From Desulfobacterales bacterium (GTDB taxonomy: Bacteria > Desulfobacterota > Desulfobacteria > Desulfobacterales > Desulfosarcinaceae): a stretch of 64,000 nucleotides of DNA. Of this stretch, positions 1 through 8,462 are shown piece after piece. The stretch lies in the NCBI GenBank assembly GCA_016218685.1, contig JACRDD010000024.1:1-64000 (forward strand). Direction: 5' to 3'. Below the pieces are notes generated by a model. That model had not been told where the DNA came from. It did no database searches and worked only from the letters and a program-made list of their open reading frames with translations. The position numbers and the translations under genes are program-made. Within the stretch, counting starts at the first letter, position 1; every line of letters starts with the position of its first letter.

Positions 1-212
1 CGTTCAAATGCTGCTCTTTTGGAGTAAATTCTTCGGATCGAGCACCAAGATGCGACAAATTCTACATTGTGTTGTACCTCACCAGACTTTTACCGTACCA
101 GGCGATGGAAAAAATCGGTATTTCTGGATGGACACTAGCTAGAAGAGTGCCCGCCTTCCACGAGTAGTTCATATCGGCCCCCCCCCCTGAAGGAAGCAGA
201 GATACGAACGAT
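1..212. other. Left-edge non-coding stretch
   Basis: No reading frame, tRNA or repeat that I can support lies here. The stretch is less GC-rich than the genes around it and contains a run of ten cytosines (178-187) shortly after the stop of the minus-strand TVP38 gene. It may hold a terminator or a promoter for a gene off the left edge, but nothing specific can be shown. Confidence 0.4.
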
Positions 213-986
213 TCATTTTTTGGCCGCCGTGGGCTCTGTCGCTGCCTTGGAAACGGCTTCCATGACCGCCTTCCGGGCTGCCCGCGACACGAGAACCATG
301 ACGATGAGGGTCACGACCAAACCGCCGATGACAGCCAGGTCGTGAAGGTACACCTCAGGGGTTTGTCGACCGGCCATCCGGGCGATATGCTTGCCGGCGC
401 GCCCAAAGTAAACCTCGACGAACCAGTGGAGTGACAGGACCGAACAGGCCATCAGAAAAGCCGGGAAACGGACGCCGAGGGCTCCGAGCAGGTAACTGAT
501 GGTCGCGGGATTCAGCGGCGTCAGGCGCAAGAGCACTTGGAGGCGGAAAGCGTCCCGCTGGACGGCGCGTTGAATGACCGCCAACGTCGGCCGTGTATCG
601 GCAAACCGCTGGATGTGCGTCCGCAAAATGTGACGCGCGAGGATGAACTGCAAGGCCGCGGCCAGCAGGCTGCCGATCGCGACAACCGCGAACCCCCACC
701 TCAACCCGAAGAGCGCGCCCGCGAGGATCGCCATCACCGTCTCGGGCAGCAGCAAGGATGTCGTCAGGATATAAAGGCCGATGAAGGCGAGCGCGCTCCA
801 ATGGCCAAGATTCGTGATCCATGACTCGATTGCGTCGATATGGTGCGCGATCTGTCGGCCCACGACGACAATGGCGAGCACCAGCAACAGCCCCATTCCC
901 AGGTAGGGGAGCATCGGCCGATACTTGAGGCGCGCCGGAAGCGGTTGCCTCCGGTCATGGCTATCGGAGTTGGGTGCCTTGAACAT
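213..986 (-). CDS. TVP38/TMEM64 family (DedA superfamily) membrane protein
   Basis: An integral membrane protein of 257 residues with the hydrophobic pattern of the TVP38/TMEM64 (SNARE-associated/VTT) domain: an N-terminal helix, a re-entrant region around 'LLLPETVMAILAGALFG', a second half carrying 'RLTPLNPATISYLLGA', and a C-terminal helix. Such proteins are thought to act in lipid or undecaprenyl-phosphate handling; the substrate here is unknown. I chose the ATG at 986 because a GGAG box sits just upstream. An ATG at 998 in the same frame has no good ribosome site. The gene lies 72 bases downstream of the AcvB-type hydrolase on the same strand, so the two are probably co-transcribed, which fits a shared role in membrane lipid metabolism (inference). 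Confidence 0.85.
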   Translation of the reverse strand: MFKAPNSDSHDRRQPLPARLKYRPMLPYLGMGLLLVLAIVVVGRQIAHHIDAIESWITNLGHWSALAFIGLYILTTSLLLPETVMAILAGALFGLRWGFAVVAIGSLLAAALQFILARHILRTHIQRFADTRPTLAVIQRAVQRDAFRLQVLLRLTPLNPATISYLLGALGVRFPAFLMACSVLSLHWFVEVYFGRAGKHIARMAGRQTPEVYLHDLAVIGGLVVTLIVMVLVSRAARKAVMEAVSKAATEPTAAKK

Positions 987-1058
987 TGGTGACTCCATGC
1001 CAACGGTGTCGGCAACTCTTATTCTGCAGTGGTTTTGGCCAATACCAACATCGCTCGT

Positions 1059-2429
1059 TCAGCCCGGCGGCATCCCAGCCGCCGCCAATCTGGCCCCTCG
1101 GCGGGCGGCCCCTTCGAGGATCTTGCGGGCCAGTTTCCCATAATCGCCGTCAAAATGATGGCCACCGGCGGTTTTGATGATCTCCGCACCGGCCAGGGCG
1201 TCATCCGTGCATCCACTCTCATCTTGCTCTTCGACGCCATAAAAGCACTGAACCCGGGAGCGGTCCAGTTTGCGCAGTTCCGGTGCCAGGGCAAGGGCGT
1301 CGCTGGCAGGCGAGCGGCCGAGCCACCCGCTCACGTGAATTTCGAACGCGGTGTCACGGGAGAGGCCCAGCAGTGCAAGCAGCCGGATATGCCCAAGAGC
1401 CGACGGCTTCAGCCGGTTGACCATGAAGGGAATGACATCGGCGCCGAAGGAATAGCCGATCAGCAGCACATCGGGAGCGTCCCAGGCTTGGACGAAATGG
1501 TCGATGATGCGCTCCAGCCCTTTGGCCGCCGCTTCGGGCGTTTGCCGATGCCAGAACCCCCTCAGCGTGTCCACGCCCACCACCGGGACCCCGGCCTTCT
1601 GGAGCTCTCCGCCGATCTGCTTGTCCAGATCCCGCCAGCCCCCGTCCCCGGAGTAAATGATGGCCATGGTCTTGCCGGGGCGATCGCATGGCAGCAAGAC
1701 CAGCGGCAAATCCGCGATACCCTCGCCGGAATTATCCTGGGACGGATGATTGCGGTCCGCCAGGACGCTGATCACCGCCGAGTTCAGGTCGTCATAGTCC
1801 CTGAGGGGAAAAATGAGTTCCGGGTATTTGCGCGCGTAAGGCTGCAGGGCCTCGTCGTCGGGCGACGGCGTCGCGATCCGCCAAAATCCATTGAGATGCT
1901 CCGCAGGCAGATAACGAAACCCGATCGCCGTCTTCGCATAGGGTGCGCCCGGGCATAAGGGGTAGCGGCCAGGCAGTTCGGGGTCAAACCCAAAACTTAC
2001 CGCGCCGGAGAATTGTCCGGCTTCGGACTGGGCCAGCACGGCATAGGCCAGGGTGCCGGCCGCGTTTGACCCGGCCAACATCGCCGAGGTGTTGGCCGGC
2101 AGGTGCCGACGCTGAAAAATCTGGGATTTCAGAACGGCCAGATCATCGGATGCCCGCCTGCACGGGCCTCCCTCCGAATCCAAGGCCGCCAGGTATCGGC
2201 CCGTGTCCACCATCGCCACGACCTGACCGGCCTCGGTCAAGGCTCGCGACGATTCCCGTGGATTGGCCTCCGTGGCGCCAAGATCGGAAAAGAGGATCAC
2301 TATTCCGGATGGCGACCCAACCGGATCGATGACCGCCACCCGACCCAATCGGGGAAGATTCATGGTTTCGGCGCCGGCGAAGGAAGCGACGACCAGCGTG
2401 ATGAAAAGGGTAATGATCGTCCGGACCAT
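1059..2429 (-). CDS. AcvB/VirJ-type periplasmic serine hydrolase (possible lysyl-phosphatidylglycerol hydrolase)
   Basis: 456 residues with an N-terminal signal peptide (about residues 1-20) and two alpha/beta-hydrolase-like halves. The C-terminal half carries the VirJ signature: 'YSGDGGWRDLDK' near 259-270, the nucleophile elbow GYSFG with Ser327, an acidic stretch near 400, and 'GGHHFDGDY' near 422, which would supply the catalytic histidine. The full two-domain length matches AcvB rather than the shorter VirJ. Agrobacterium AcvB hydrolyses lysyl-phosphatidylglycerol and normally sits next to the synthase gene lpiA; no lpiA is visible here, but a TVP38/TMEM64 gene follows. The start at 2429 has an AAGGAGAG ribosome site; a longer open frame upstream lacks one and would bury the signal peptide. 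Confidence 0.8.
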   Translation of the reverse strand: MVRTIITLFITLVVASFAGAETMNLPRLGRVAVIDPVGSPSGIVILFSDLGATEANPRESSRALTEAGQVVAMVDTGRYLAALDSEGGPCRRASDDLAVLKSQIFQRRHLPANTSAMLAGSNAAGTLAYAVLAQSEAGQFSGAVSFGFDPELPGRYPLCPGAPYAKTAIGFRYLPAEHLNGFWRIATPSPDDEALQPYARKYPELIFPLRDYDDLNSAVISVLADRNHPSQDNSGEGIADLPLVLLPCDRPGKTMAIIYSGDGGWRDLDKQIGGELQKAGVPVVGVDTLRGFWHRQTPEAAAKGLERIIDHFVQAWDAPDVLLIGYSFGADVIPFMVNRLKPSALGHIRLLALLGLSRDTAFEIHVSGWLGRSPASDALALAPELRKLDRSRVQCFYGVEEQDESGCTDDALAGAEIIKTAGGHHFDGDYGKLARKILEGAARRGARLAAAGMPPG

Positions 2430-2672
2430 TGTCAGCTCTCCTTGACTCCAATCGGAGTTGCCCAACGGGACGCGGCGATGCGCGGTTGCACCTCGCGCTC
2501 GCCCCATGCAACACACTGCTCTTGTACTGCATATCAAGAAAAGCATTTTTTGGGCAGATCGAAATCGCTGGCATGCGGGTCTTGCGCGCCGGCCACCGCG
2601 AACGAACGGTGGGATCGAACGGAAATTGCGCCGCCCTCGGTGCGGATAGCCCCGGGGCGGACAAGGCGAGCT
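2430..2672. other. Intergenic region upstream of the AcvB-type gene
   Basis: This gap separates the AcvB-type hydrolase start from the end of the 452-residue gene, both on the minus strand. It should contain the promoter of the hydrolase operon. I could not pick out convincing -35/-10 boxes or a terminator stem. Confidence 0.4.
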
Positions 2673-4031
2673 TCAAGAAAGAGGCGTCCGGTCAGGCTCG
2701 TACATGCAACTGTTGGTCTTCACGGAATGGTTCCGGAGCACTCCCTTGGCGAGCAATTCGTATTTGGCCGAAATCAGATCGAAGTATTGTTTGGCCGATA
2801 GCTCCTTGAGGTAAAGGTCGGAAAGGTACCAGCGCCGGTCGTAACGGCCCACCCCGCGAAAAATTTCACAATGCTTGGCCACCATCAGATCGAAAGCCTT
2901 TTTCTTCATGCCCAGGGAATGCGGGGCTCGATCGAACTGGGTGAAGCCGTGGATTGGTTTTTTGTATTCTTCGCGGGTGCGGGCCGGCATCAGGATCTGG
3001 CGCTCGAAGGATTGGGAGAGCATCTCGCTGGTACGCGCCGTTAAAACGGCCATCAGGGGCAACACTTGCTGCATGCGATGGACCTTGGGCAAACTGGCCA
3101 GCGGCAGTCCGGGATGTTGGCGGATGAAGGCATCGCACTCGGCGGCGATCCGCTGGGCGCGCCAGATGGCAATATGCTTGATTTTGCCCTTCTTGTAGGG
3201 ATCCTCGCTGCGGCCCAGGTAGCGTTTGGAACCTTTTTTGGCATAGGCCTTCAGGAAATGAAGGCAATCGGCCACTTCGGCGTAAAGCACATAGCCGCTT
3301 TTGCGACCATAGACCTGTTGCCGGAGCTTTTCCACATTCAAGGCCTCGCCGGCATCCAGGGCCTTTTGGGCTTGATGACGCAGGGCCAGAGCGCGTTCAT
3401 AAACGGCTCGGGAAACGGTCTTGAGTTGCCCGCGCTCATAGCGACCGAGCACTTGTCCCAACAGGGACGCAGGATGAATGCCCGCCACTTCGTAGATGAA
3501 CATCAGGTGCGGCCGTACTTTTTCGTAAGGCATGCGCTCGTTCCGGACGCCGCTTTCCATCTCTTCGATCCAGCTCTGGATCAGGGGGCGGTCCAGACCC
3601 AAGGCTTCGAACTTGGCAAGCATCTTGCGCTCCGCTTCGGGAGGCACCGTCTGGATACCGCCGCTGAAGATGCGGTAGTCGATTTTACTCTCCGTCGAGT
3701 CGCCGAACAGCTCCCGGTATAGGGTGTTCTTGCCCTGGCTTCCTTGGAGGTAATTCCACAGCGCCACCATCTTTCTGAAGAACGTACCATCTATCTTGCG
3801 CACCCCCTCTTTGGAAGGCGCTTCCTCGAAGAGAATGCGATAGTGCCTGGAGGAAATGGTTTTAACCCTGCGATGTACGATATTGTAAACCAGCAGATAG
3901 GGCAATCCGGTACGCTGAGCCAGCAGCGGCGCCGGCTGGTTGAACACCTTATCGGCGAAACGCTCTACCAGCGCATCGGTCAAGGCAATACGGTAAGATC
4001 GCTCTCTTTTCTGAGCCATCATCATGTTCAT
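2673..4031 (-). CDS. Unrecognised basic protein with repeated helix-turn-helix-like segments
   Basis: I do not recognise this 452-residue protein. It is rich in Lys, Arg and Tyr and has no signal peptide or membrane helix, so it is cytoplasmic and plausibly binds nucleic acid. Three segments share one pattern: a helix, a Gly or Asp turn, a second helix and then a 'KT(I/V)S' or 'QTVP' type stretch leading into another helix. They lie near residues 35-70 ('TGLPYLLVYNIVHRRVKTIS'), 103-144 ('ESKIDYRIFSGGIQTVPPEA') and 175-217 ('LLGQVLGRYERGQLKTVSRA'). The resemblance is to XRE-type HTH units. The C-terminal half is rich in aromatic and basic residues. The start has several in-frame ATGs (4031-4019); I keep the first, preceded by a purine-rich stretch. 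There is no obvious operon partner. Confidence 0.75.
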   Translation of the reverse strand: MNMMMAQKRERSYRIALTDALVERFADKVFNQPAPLLAQRTGLPYLLVYNIVHRRVKTISSRHYRILFEEAPSKEGVRKIDGTFFRKMVALWNYLQGSQGKNTLYRELFGDSTESKIDYRIFSGGIQTVPPEAERKMLAKFEALGLDRPLIQSWIEEMESGVRNERMPYEKVRPHLMFIYEVAGIHPASLLGQVLGRYERGQLKTVSRAVYERALALRHQAQKALDAGEALNVEKLRQQVYGRKSGYVLYAEVADCLHFLKAYAKKGSKRYLGRSEDPYKKGKIKHIAIWRAQRIAAECDAFIRQHPGLPLASLPKVHRMQQVLPLMAVLTARTSEMLSQSFERQILMPARTREEYKKPIHGFTQFDRAPHSLGMKKKAFDLMVAKHCEIFRGVGRYDRRWYLSDLYLKELSAKQYFDLISAKYELLAKGVLRNHSVKTNSCMYEPDRTPLS

Positions 4032-4165
4032 GGTTCACTTCCACTTCCATCCCGCCCACCCTGCGCAAGACCCCTCACCATGGCCGCCATCGCATGAACG
4101 CCGACGAACGAACGGCCCTGGCCGCCGGGCCTATCAAGAAGGCCCGGCGTCAGGGATTTCCTGGA

Positions 4166-4339
4166 TTACATCAGACAGGCCCGGGAACGCTCCCCGATCT
4201 CCTTAGCAGCCGCCTGGTAGCATTTAGACAAAGATTCATAGCTGGTGGAGCACCAGTCGCACTTCTGCAGCTCGACCACCAGGTTCTCTTTTTCCCGGGC
4301 GCAACATTGCCGCGCTTTTTTTGATGCTCTCTTGTCCAT
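4166..4339 (-). CDS. Small cysteine-containing protein (57 aa), function unknown
   Basis: A 57-residue basic protein beginning MDKRASKK, with an adjacent Cys-Cys pair, a CxxC pair (CDWC) and further single cysteines near residue 38 and at the C-terminus (ACLM). The spacing could bind a metal ion or an Fe-S cluster, but no known family is recognised. The ATG at 4339 has a very strong AGGAGGTAATCACC ribosome site, so I reject the longer in-frame start at 4393. It lies 35 bases downstream of a second small cysteine-rich gene and in the same direction as the universal stress protein further upstream, suggesting one short operon. Confidence 0.6.
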   Translation of the reverse strand: MDKRASKKARQCCAREKENLVVELQKCDWCSTSYESLSKCYQAAAKEIGERSRACLM

Positions 4340-4374
4340 GGTGATTACCTCCTGATCCGGGTGGATGGTATGCA

Positions 4375-4542
4375 TCAGCAACAGCAGCCGCAATCATCGG
4401 CTTCGAATGCGGACGTCTCGAGACAAAGATCTTCGTAATCTCCCTCTTCATCGACGGCTTTACAGCAACAAAGATCGGGGTGCCCCGCTTTGTCGGCCTG
4501 CCGCATGACGCAGGAGAATTCTCTCTCTTGGGTATCGCTCAT
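4375..4542 (-). CDS. Small acidic cysteine-rich protein (55 aa) ending in a Cys cluster
   Basis: This 55-residue reading frame begins MSDTQERE, has a CCC triplet in the middle (residues 25-27), another Cys near 40 and ends in CGCCC. It is strongly acidic, the opposite charge to the basic 57-residue neighbour. It has an AAAAGGAG ribosome site seven bases before the ATG at 4542 and is followed 35 bases later by the neighbour. The Cys clusters suggest metal binding or redox chemistry (inference). The function is unknown. Confidence 0.6.
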   Translation of the reverse strand: MSDTQEREFSCVMRQADKAGHPDLCCCKAVDEEGDYEDLCLETSAFEADDCGCCC

Positions 4543-4639
4543 AGTCGTTCTCCTTTTCTCTTTCTATTACCTTCTTTCCACTTTCCCTGGGATCGCCGTT
4601 TTACGACGGTCCATTTCCCGGCGGCTTCCTTCGCCGGTT

Positions 4640-5080
4640 TCAAGGGGTCAGAATCTGCACCGGAACGGTGGCCGACTCGATCACCTGCCGGGCGATGTGG
4701 CCAAAGCCGCTGTCGCGCCCCTCACCCCGGCGGGTGATCACGATCAGATCGGCCTCCTCCTGATCGGCCATTTTGAGGATCTCTTCAGCCGGCTCTCCGG
4801 TCACCAGGCGCAGGCGCAAGAAAGGGCATGCCTTGAGTTCTTCCTCGCAAAGCCTTTCCAAGCGCTTGCGCGCCTTTCCGATCTCCCAATCCCTGAAGTT
4901 GTTCAGCAATTCCACGCTGGGGTAATTGCCGTAGGCCGGAAACATCCGGCACAAATCCACGGCCACGTAAAGCAGAATCACGGCCGCGTCGTGCTTGCGG
5001 GCCAAGTCCGCCACATGCGGCCCGGCCTTGAGCGAGTTGGTCGAAAGATCCGTGGGCCATAAGATGGTTTTGATCTCCAT
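4640..5080 (-). CDS. Universal stress protein (UspA family)
   Basis: A 146-residue single Usp domain. It starts MEIKTILWPTDLS, the usual first strand and loop with the aspartate that contacts ATP. It ends with 'DLIVITRRGEGRDSGFGHIARQVIESATVPVQILTP', where the G-x-G...S pattern normally holds the nucleotide phosphates; here the usual G-2x-G-9x-G(S/T) motif is recognisable but not perfect. The ATG at 5080 follows a GGAGG box by five bases; a GTG two codons upstream is less likely. Such proteins respond to nutrient or energy stress. It lies 26 bases downstream of the aconitase stop and 97 bases upstream of two cysteine-rich mini-genes. Confidence 0.9.
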   Translation of the reverse strand: MEIKTILWPTDLSTNSLKAGPHVADLARKHDAAVILLYVAVDLCRMFPAYGNYPSVELLNNFRDWEIGKARKRLERLCEEELKACPFLRLRLVTGEPAEEILKMADQEEADLIVITRRGEGRDSGFGHIARQVIESATVPVQILTP

Positions 5081-5106
5081 AGACACCTCCGGTTTGCATT
5101 ACCGGT

Positions 5107-7065
5107 TCACGGCCGTTGCCATGGCCGGCCGTTTTGCCGTTGGCGGATGGCGTTGATCAGCCCGCCGGCCAGCAGCACATCGCGCTGGCGCGGACTCACG
5201 GCATAGGTCGCCATGTAGCGTTGCTGTTGGGTCAAGTTGTCGATGCGCAACGGCCGGTCCGCCGCGATGGCCGCGGGCAGTTCAGCCAGGCGCAAGAGAT
5301 CTCCGGACCCGATTTTTTGCCAATCCTCCGGATTTTCGAGCATCAGCGGCAGGATGCCGAAGTTGACCAGGTTCTGGGCGTGGATGCGCGCGAAGCTCTT
5401 GGCAATCACCGCGCGCAGCCCCAGGTAGCGGGGGGCCAGGGCTGCGTGCTCGCGGCTCGAACCCTGACCATAGTTTTCGCCTGCCAAAACGAACGATCCG
5501 GTGCGCTGGTATGGCATGGCCCGCTCGTAATACCCCGCATCGATGCGGCTGAATGCAAAACGGCTGATCTCCGGGATGTTGCTGCGATAGGGAAGTACTT
5601 CGGCGCCGGCCGGCATGATCTCGTCGGTGGAGACATTGTCGCCCATCTTCAGCAGCACTGGTCCTTCCAAAAGATCGGGCAGCGGTTCGAACTGGGGCAA
5701 CGGCTGGATGTTGGGACCTTTTTCCAACTCGGTAGCGGCATCCCCTTCGGAGGGCGGCACCAGCAGGGCCGTGTGGATCGGCTGCACCTCCGGCTCCCGG
5801 AAGCGCGGGTAAGGAATGCCCATGCCGCGCGGATCGGTGATCACGCCGCTGAGGGCCGAGGCCGTGGCCGTTTCCGGGCTGCACAGATAGACCTGGTCTT
5901 CGACGGTGCCCGAGCGGCCCGGAAAATTGCGCGGCACGGTGCGCAGGCTGATCTTGCCCGTGGCCGGCGCCTGGCCCATGCCGATGCAGCCGTTGCACCC
6001 GGCCTGGTGAAACCGCGCCCCGGCCTGGATCAGGTGTTCCATCAATCCCAGGCTGATCATGTTTTCGATCAGTTGCCGCGAGGTCGGGTTGACATCGAAG
6101 GAGACGTGGTCCGGGATCTGGCGACCGGCCACCATCAGGGCCGGCACCGCGAAATCGCGCAGCCCCGGATTGGCTGACGAACCGATATAGGCTTGATATA
6201 TGGGCCGGCCCGCCACCTCGCGCACCGGCACCACCTTGCCCGGACTGCTCGGCAGGGCGATGAGCGGCTCCAGCCGGCTCAGATCAATCGCGTCGTTCTC
6301 GTCGTAGGCGGCGTTAGCGTCGGCGCTAATCTCCCGCCACACTTCGGCCCGGCCCTGGGCCTTGAGAAAGCGCAAGGTTTGCTCATCGGAAGGAAAGACG
6401 GTGCTGGTGGCCCCCAGTTCGGTACCCATGTTGGCGATCACGTGGCGGTCCATGGCCGACAGGCAGGCCAAGCCCGGGCCGTAGTATTCCACGATCTTGC
6501 CCCGGCCACCGCTCACGCCGTAGCGCCGCAGCATCTCCAGAATTACGTCCTTGGCGCTGACCCAATCGGGCAAGGCGCCCGCGAGCCGCACGCCCAGCAC
6601 CTTGGGCATGCGGACGTACATGGGTTCGCCGGCCATGGCCAGGGCCACTTCCAAACCACCGGCGCCCATGGAAAGCATGCCCAGGCCACCGGCCGCCGGG
6701 GTGTGGCTGTCCGAGCCGACCAGGGTCTTGCCCGGAACGCCGAAGCGCTGCATGTGCACCGGGTGGCTTACACCGTTGCCCGGCCGGCTGTACCACACCC
6801 CGAAGCGGCGGCAGGCGCTGCGCAGAAACAGGTGGTCGTCGGCATTGCGGTAGTCGGTTTGCAGCAGGTTGTGATCCACATATTGGGCCGAGAGCTCCGT
6901 GCGTACCCGGCCCACGCCCATGGCTTCGAATTCGAGCATCACCATGGTGCCGGTGGCATCCTGGGTCAGGGTCTGGTCCATGCGCAGGCCGATCTCTTCG
7001 CCGATCTGCATGCGGCCCGCCACCAGGTGGCTTTCGATCAACTTCTGGGTGACGTTGCGGTTCAT
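5107..7065 (-). CDS. Aconitate hydratase (short bacterial type)
   Basis: A 652-residue aconitase of the compact bacterial/archaeal type, interconverting citrate and isocitrate. It shows 'GSDSHTPAAGGLG' near 117, the active-site region 'HPVHMQRFG' near 101, a CxxC Fe-S pair (Cys357 and Cys360 in AGCNGCIGMGQAPA), and the C-terminal swivelling domain with 'ENYGQGSSREHAALAP'. In most aconitases the first cluster ligand lies in a GSCTN motif; here that site reads GSSAN, with Ser297 in the cysteine position. The ATG at 7065 follows a GGAAGGGA stretch. It starts 25 bases after the trpS stop, so the two are probably one transcript. An isopropylmalate dehydratase-type activity is less likely because both domains are fused in one chain. 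Confidence 0.88.
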   Translation of the reverse strand: MNRNVTQKLIESHLVAGRMQIGEEIGLRMDQTLTQDATGTMVMLEFEAMGVGRVRTELSAQYVDHNLLQTDYRNADDHLFLRSACRRFGVWYSRPGNGVSHPVHMQRFGVPGKTLVGSDSHTPAAGGLGMLSMGAGGLEVALAMAGEPMYVRMPKVLGVRLAGALPDWVSAKDVILEMLRRYGVSGGRGKIVEYYGPGLACLSAMDRHVIANMGTELGATSTVFPSDEQTLRFLKAQGRAEVWREISADANAAYDENDAIDLSRLEPLIALPSSPGKVVPVREVAGRPIYQAYIGSSANPGLRDFAVPALMVAGRQIPDHVSFDVNPTSRQLIENMISLGLMEHLIQAGARFHQAGCNGCIGMGQAPATGKISLRTVPRNFPGRSGTVEDQVYLCSPETATASALSGVITDPRGMGIPYPRFREPEVQPIHTALLVPPSEGDAATELEKGPNIQPLPQFEPLPDLLEGPVLLKMGDNVSTDEIMPAGAEVLPYRSNIPEISRFAFSRIDAGYYERAMPYQRTGSFVLAGENYGQGSSREHAALAPRYLGLRAVIAKSFARIHAQNLVNFGILPLMLENPEDWQKIGSGDLLRLAELPAAIAADRPLRIDNLTQQQRYMATYAVSPRQRDVLLAGGLINAIRQRQNGRPWQRP

Positions 7066-7090
7066 GAAAAAGGTTCCCTTCCATATATAA

Positions 7091-8194
7091 TCAGAGGCCG
7101 CGTCGAGACCGGGCGGCGGACGCAAAGGCAGCAGGTCCGCCGGCGACTGCGTTTTCGGCCATCATTGTCGATAATTGCGCTTCAGCGCGCGCCAGGCCGA
7201 CCGCCCGGCGCACACGGGCCAGGGTCTGCGCGGCCTGGTATCGGGCGGCGGCCGTTCCCTGCGCCAGCACGGCGGCCAGTTGAGACGTATCGGCCATCAG
7301 GGCAGCAAACCGCGTCCGCGCCTGGCCGAAGCGGCCTTCGAGGGCAGCGATGAGCGTTTCTTTGGCCTCCCGGTAGCCGAGGCCCCCTTGCTGATACCGC
7401 TGGCGCATACCCGCCACCGCGGCGCCGGGCGCGACCTGCCGGTAGAGGGCAAAAATGTGGCAGGTTTCCGGGTCCTTGGGTTCTTCCGGGCTGCGGCTGT
7501 CGGTGACGATGCGCATCACCCGCCGCCGGATCTCCTCGGGCGGCCCAAACAGAGGAATCTCGTTGTCGTAGGATTTGCTCATCTTGCGCCCGTCCAGGCC
7601 GGGCAGGGTAGGCACCTCCGACTGAATCAAGGCCACCGGCAGCTTCAGCACCTGGCCGAAGGCGCGGTTGAAACCCAGAGCCATGTCCCGGGCCATCTCC
7701 ACATGCTGCTGCTGGTCCCGGCCCACGGGCACCAGATCGGCACCCATGGCCAGGATGTCGGCAGCCATCAGCAGCGGATAAGTGTAAAGGCCGACCTGGA
7801 CATCGGCGTCGTCGTCACGGTCGGCCGCCTGGTTGAGCGCCACGGCCGCCTTGTAGGCATGGGCCCGATTGAGCAGCCCCTTGGCCGTGGTGCAGGCCAG
7901 AATCCACATCAACTCGAAAATCTCGGGCACCGCCGATTGGCGGTAGAACACCACCCGCTCGGGGTCCAGACCCAAAGCCAGCCAGGTGGCGGCTACTTCG
8001 TCGCTGTGACGCGCCAGCCGGGCCGGGTCCCGCACCGTGGTCAGGGCATGGCCGTCGGCCACGAAGTAGTAGGCCGGGTGCCGCTCGGCCAGTTCGAGAG
8101 CCGGCCGGATGCTTCCCAGGTAATTGCCCAGATGGGGCTGCCCCGTGGGCTTGATCCCGGTGAGGACAATCGGATTGTGCTGAGAGCTGGCCAT
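7091..8194 (-). CDS. trpS: Tryptophan--tRNA ligase
   Basis: A class I aminoacyl-tRNA synthetase of 367 residues that charges tRNA(Trp). The HIGH-type signature appears as PHLGN (residues 20-24) after 'LTGIKPTGQ', and the KMSKS loop is exact at residues 204-208 (GRKMSKSYDN). The tryptophan pocket region 'VGRDQQQHVEMARD' is present. The ATG at 8194 has a GGAGAAG ribosome site; an upstream in-frame extension is proline-rich and lacks one. It is slightly longer than typical bacterial TrpRS, with an alanine-rich C-terminal tail. Confidence 0.95.
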   Translation of the reverse strand: MASSQHNPIVLTGIKPTGQPHLGNYLGSIRPALELAERHPAYYFVADGHALTTVRDPARLARHSDEVAATWLALGLDPERVVFYRQSAVPEIFELMWILACTTAKGLLNRAHAYKAAVALNQAADRDDDADVQVGLYTYPLLMAADILAMGADLVPVGRDQQQHVEMARDMALGFNRAFGQVLKLPVALIQSEVPTLPGLDGRKMSKSYDNEIPLFGPPEEIRRRVMRIVTDSRSPEEPKDPETCHIFALYRQVAPGAAVAGMRQRYQQGGLGYREAKETLIAALEGRFGQARTRFAALMADTSQLAAVLAQGTAAARYQAAQTLARVRRAVGLARAEAQLSTMMAENAVAGGPAAFASAARSRRGL

Positions 8195-8462
8195 ACCCGC
8201 TTCTCCAGTGTTCCTCGACCTAACGCTTGCGGATGGAAGACCGGAGGCCTGGCGGGTGGATGGATCGGGGAGCTGCGGCTTTGCCGTAACGAGCCGGGCC
8301 GGCCGCGGATGCATCCAACGGCGAACGTCGAAATCGATTCAAAGTATATGTAAAAGCTATGGGAATAGTCACCACCGGGTGACACTCTGTCAAGCGAGGC
8401 GACCAGAATGAGCGCCCTGCGAAGGGTCACCGAGAATTTCGGGTGGTCAGGAGGTTGTGGGG
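8195..8462. other. Intergenic region between dedA and trpS
   Basis: 268 bases between the start of trpS and the stop of the DedA gene, both on the minus strand. It should carry the trpS-aconitase promoter. No hairpin terminator for the DedA gene and no T-box-like leader could be recognised by eye. Confidence 0.35.

Noticed and set aside
1-20. Sequence like a tRNA T-loop (GTTCAAAT) at the left edge
   Set aside because: No matching stem or acceptor follows, and no CCA-type end is present.
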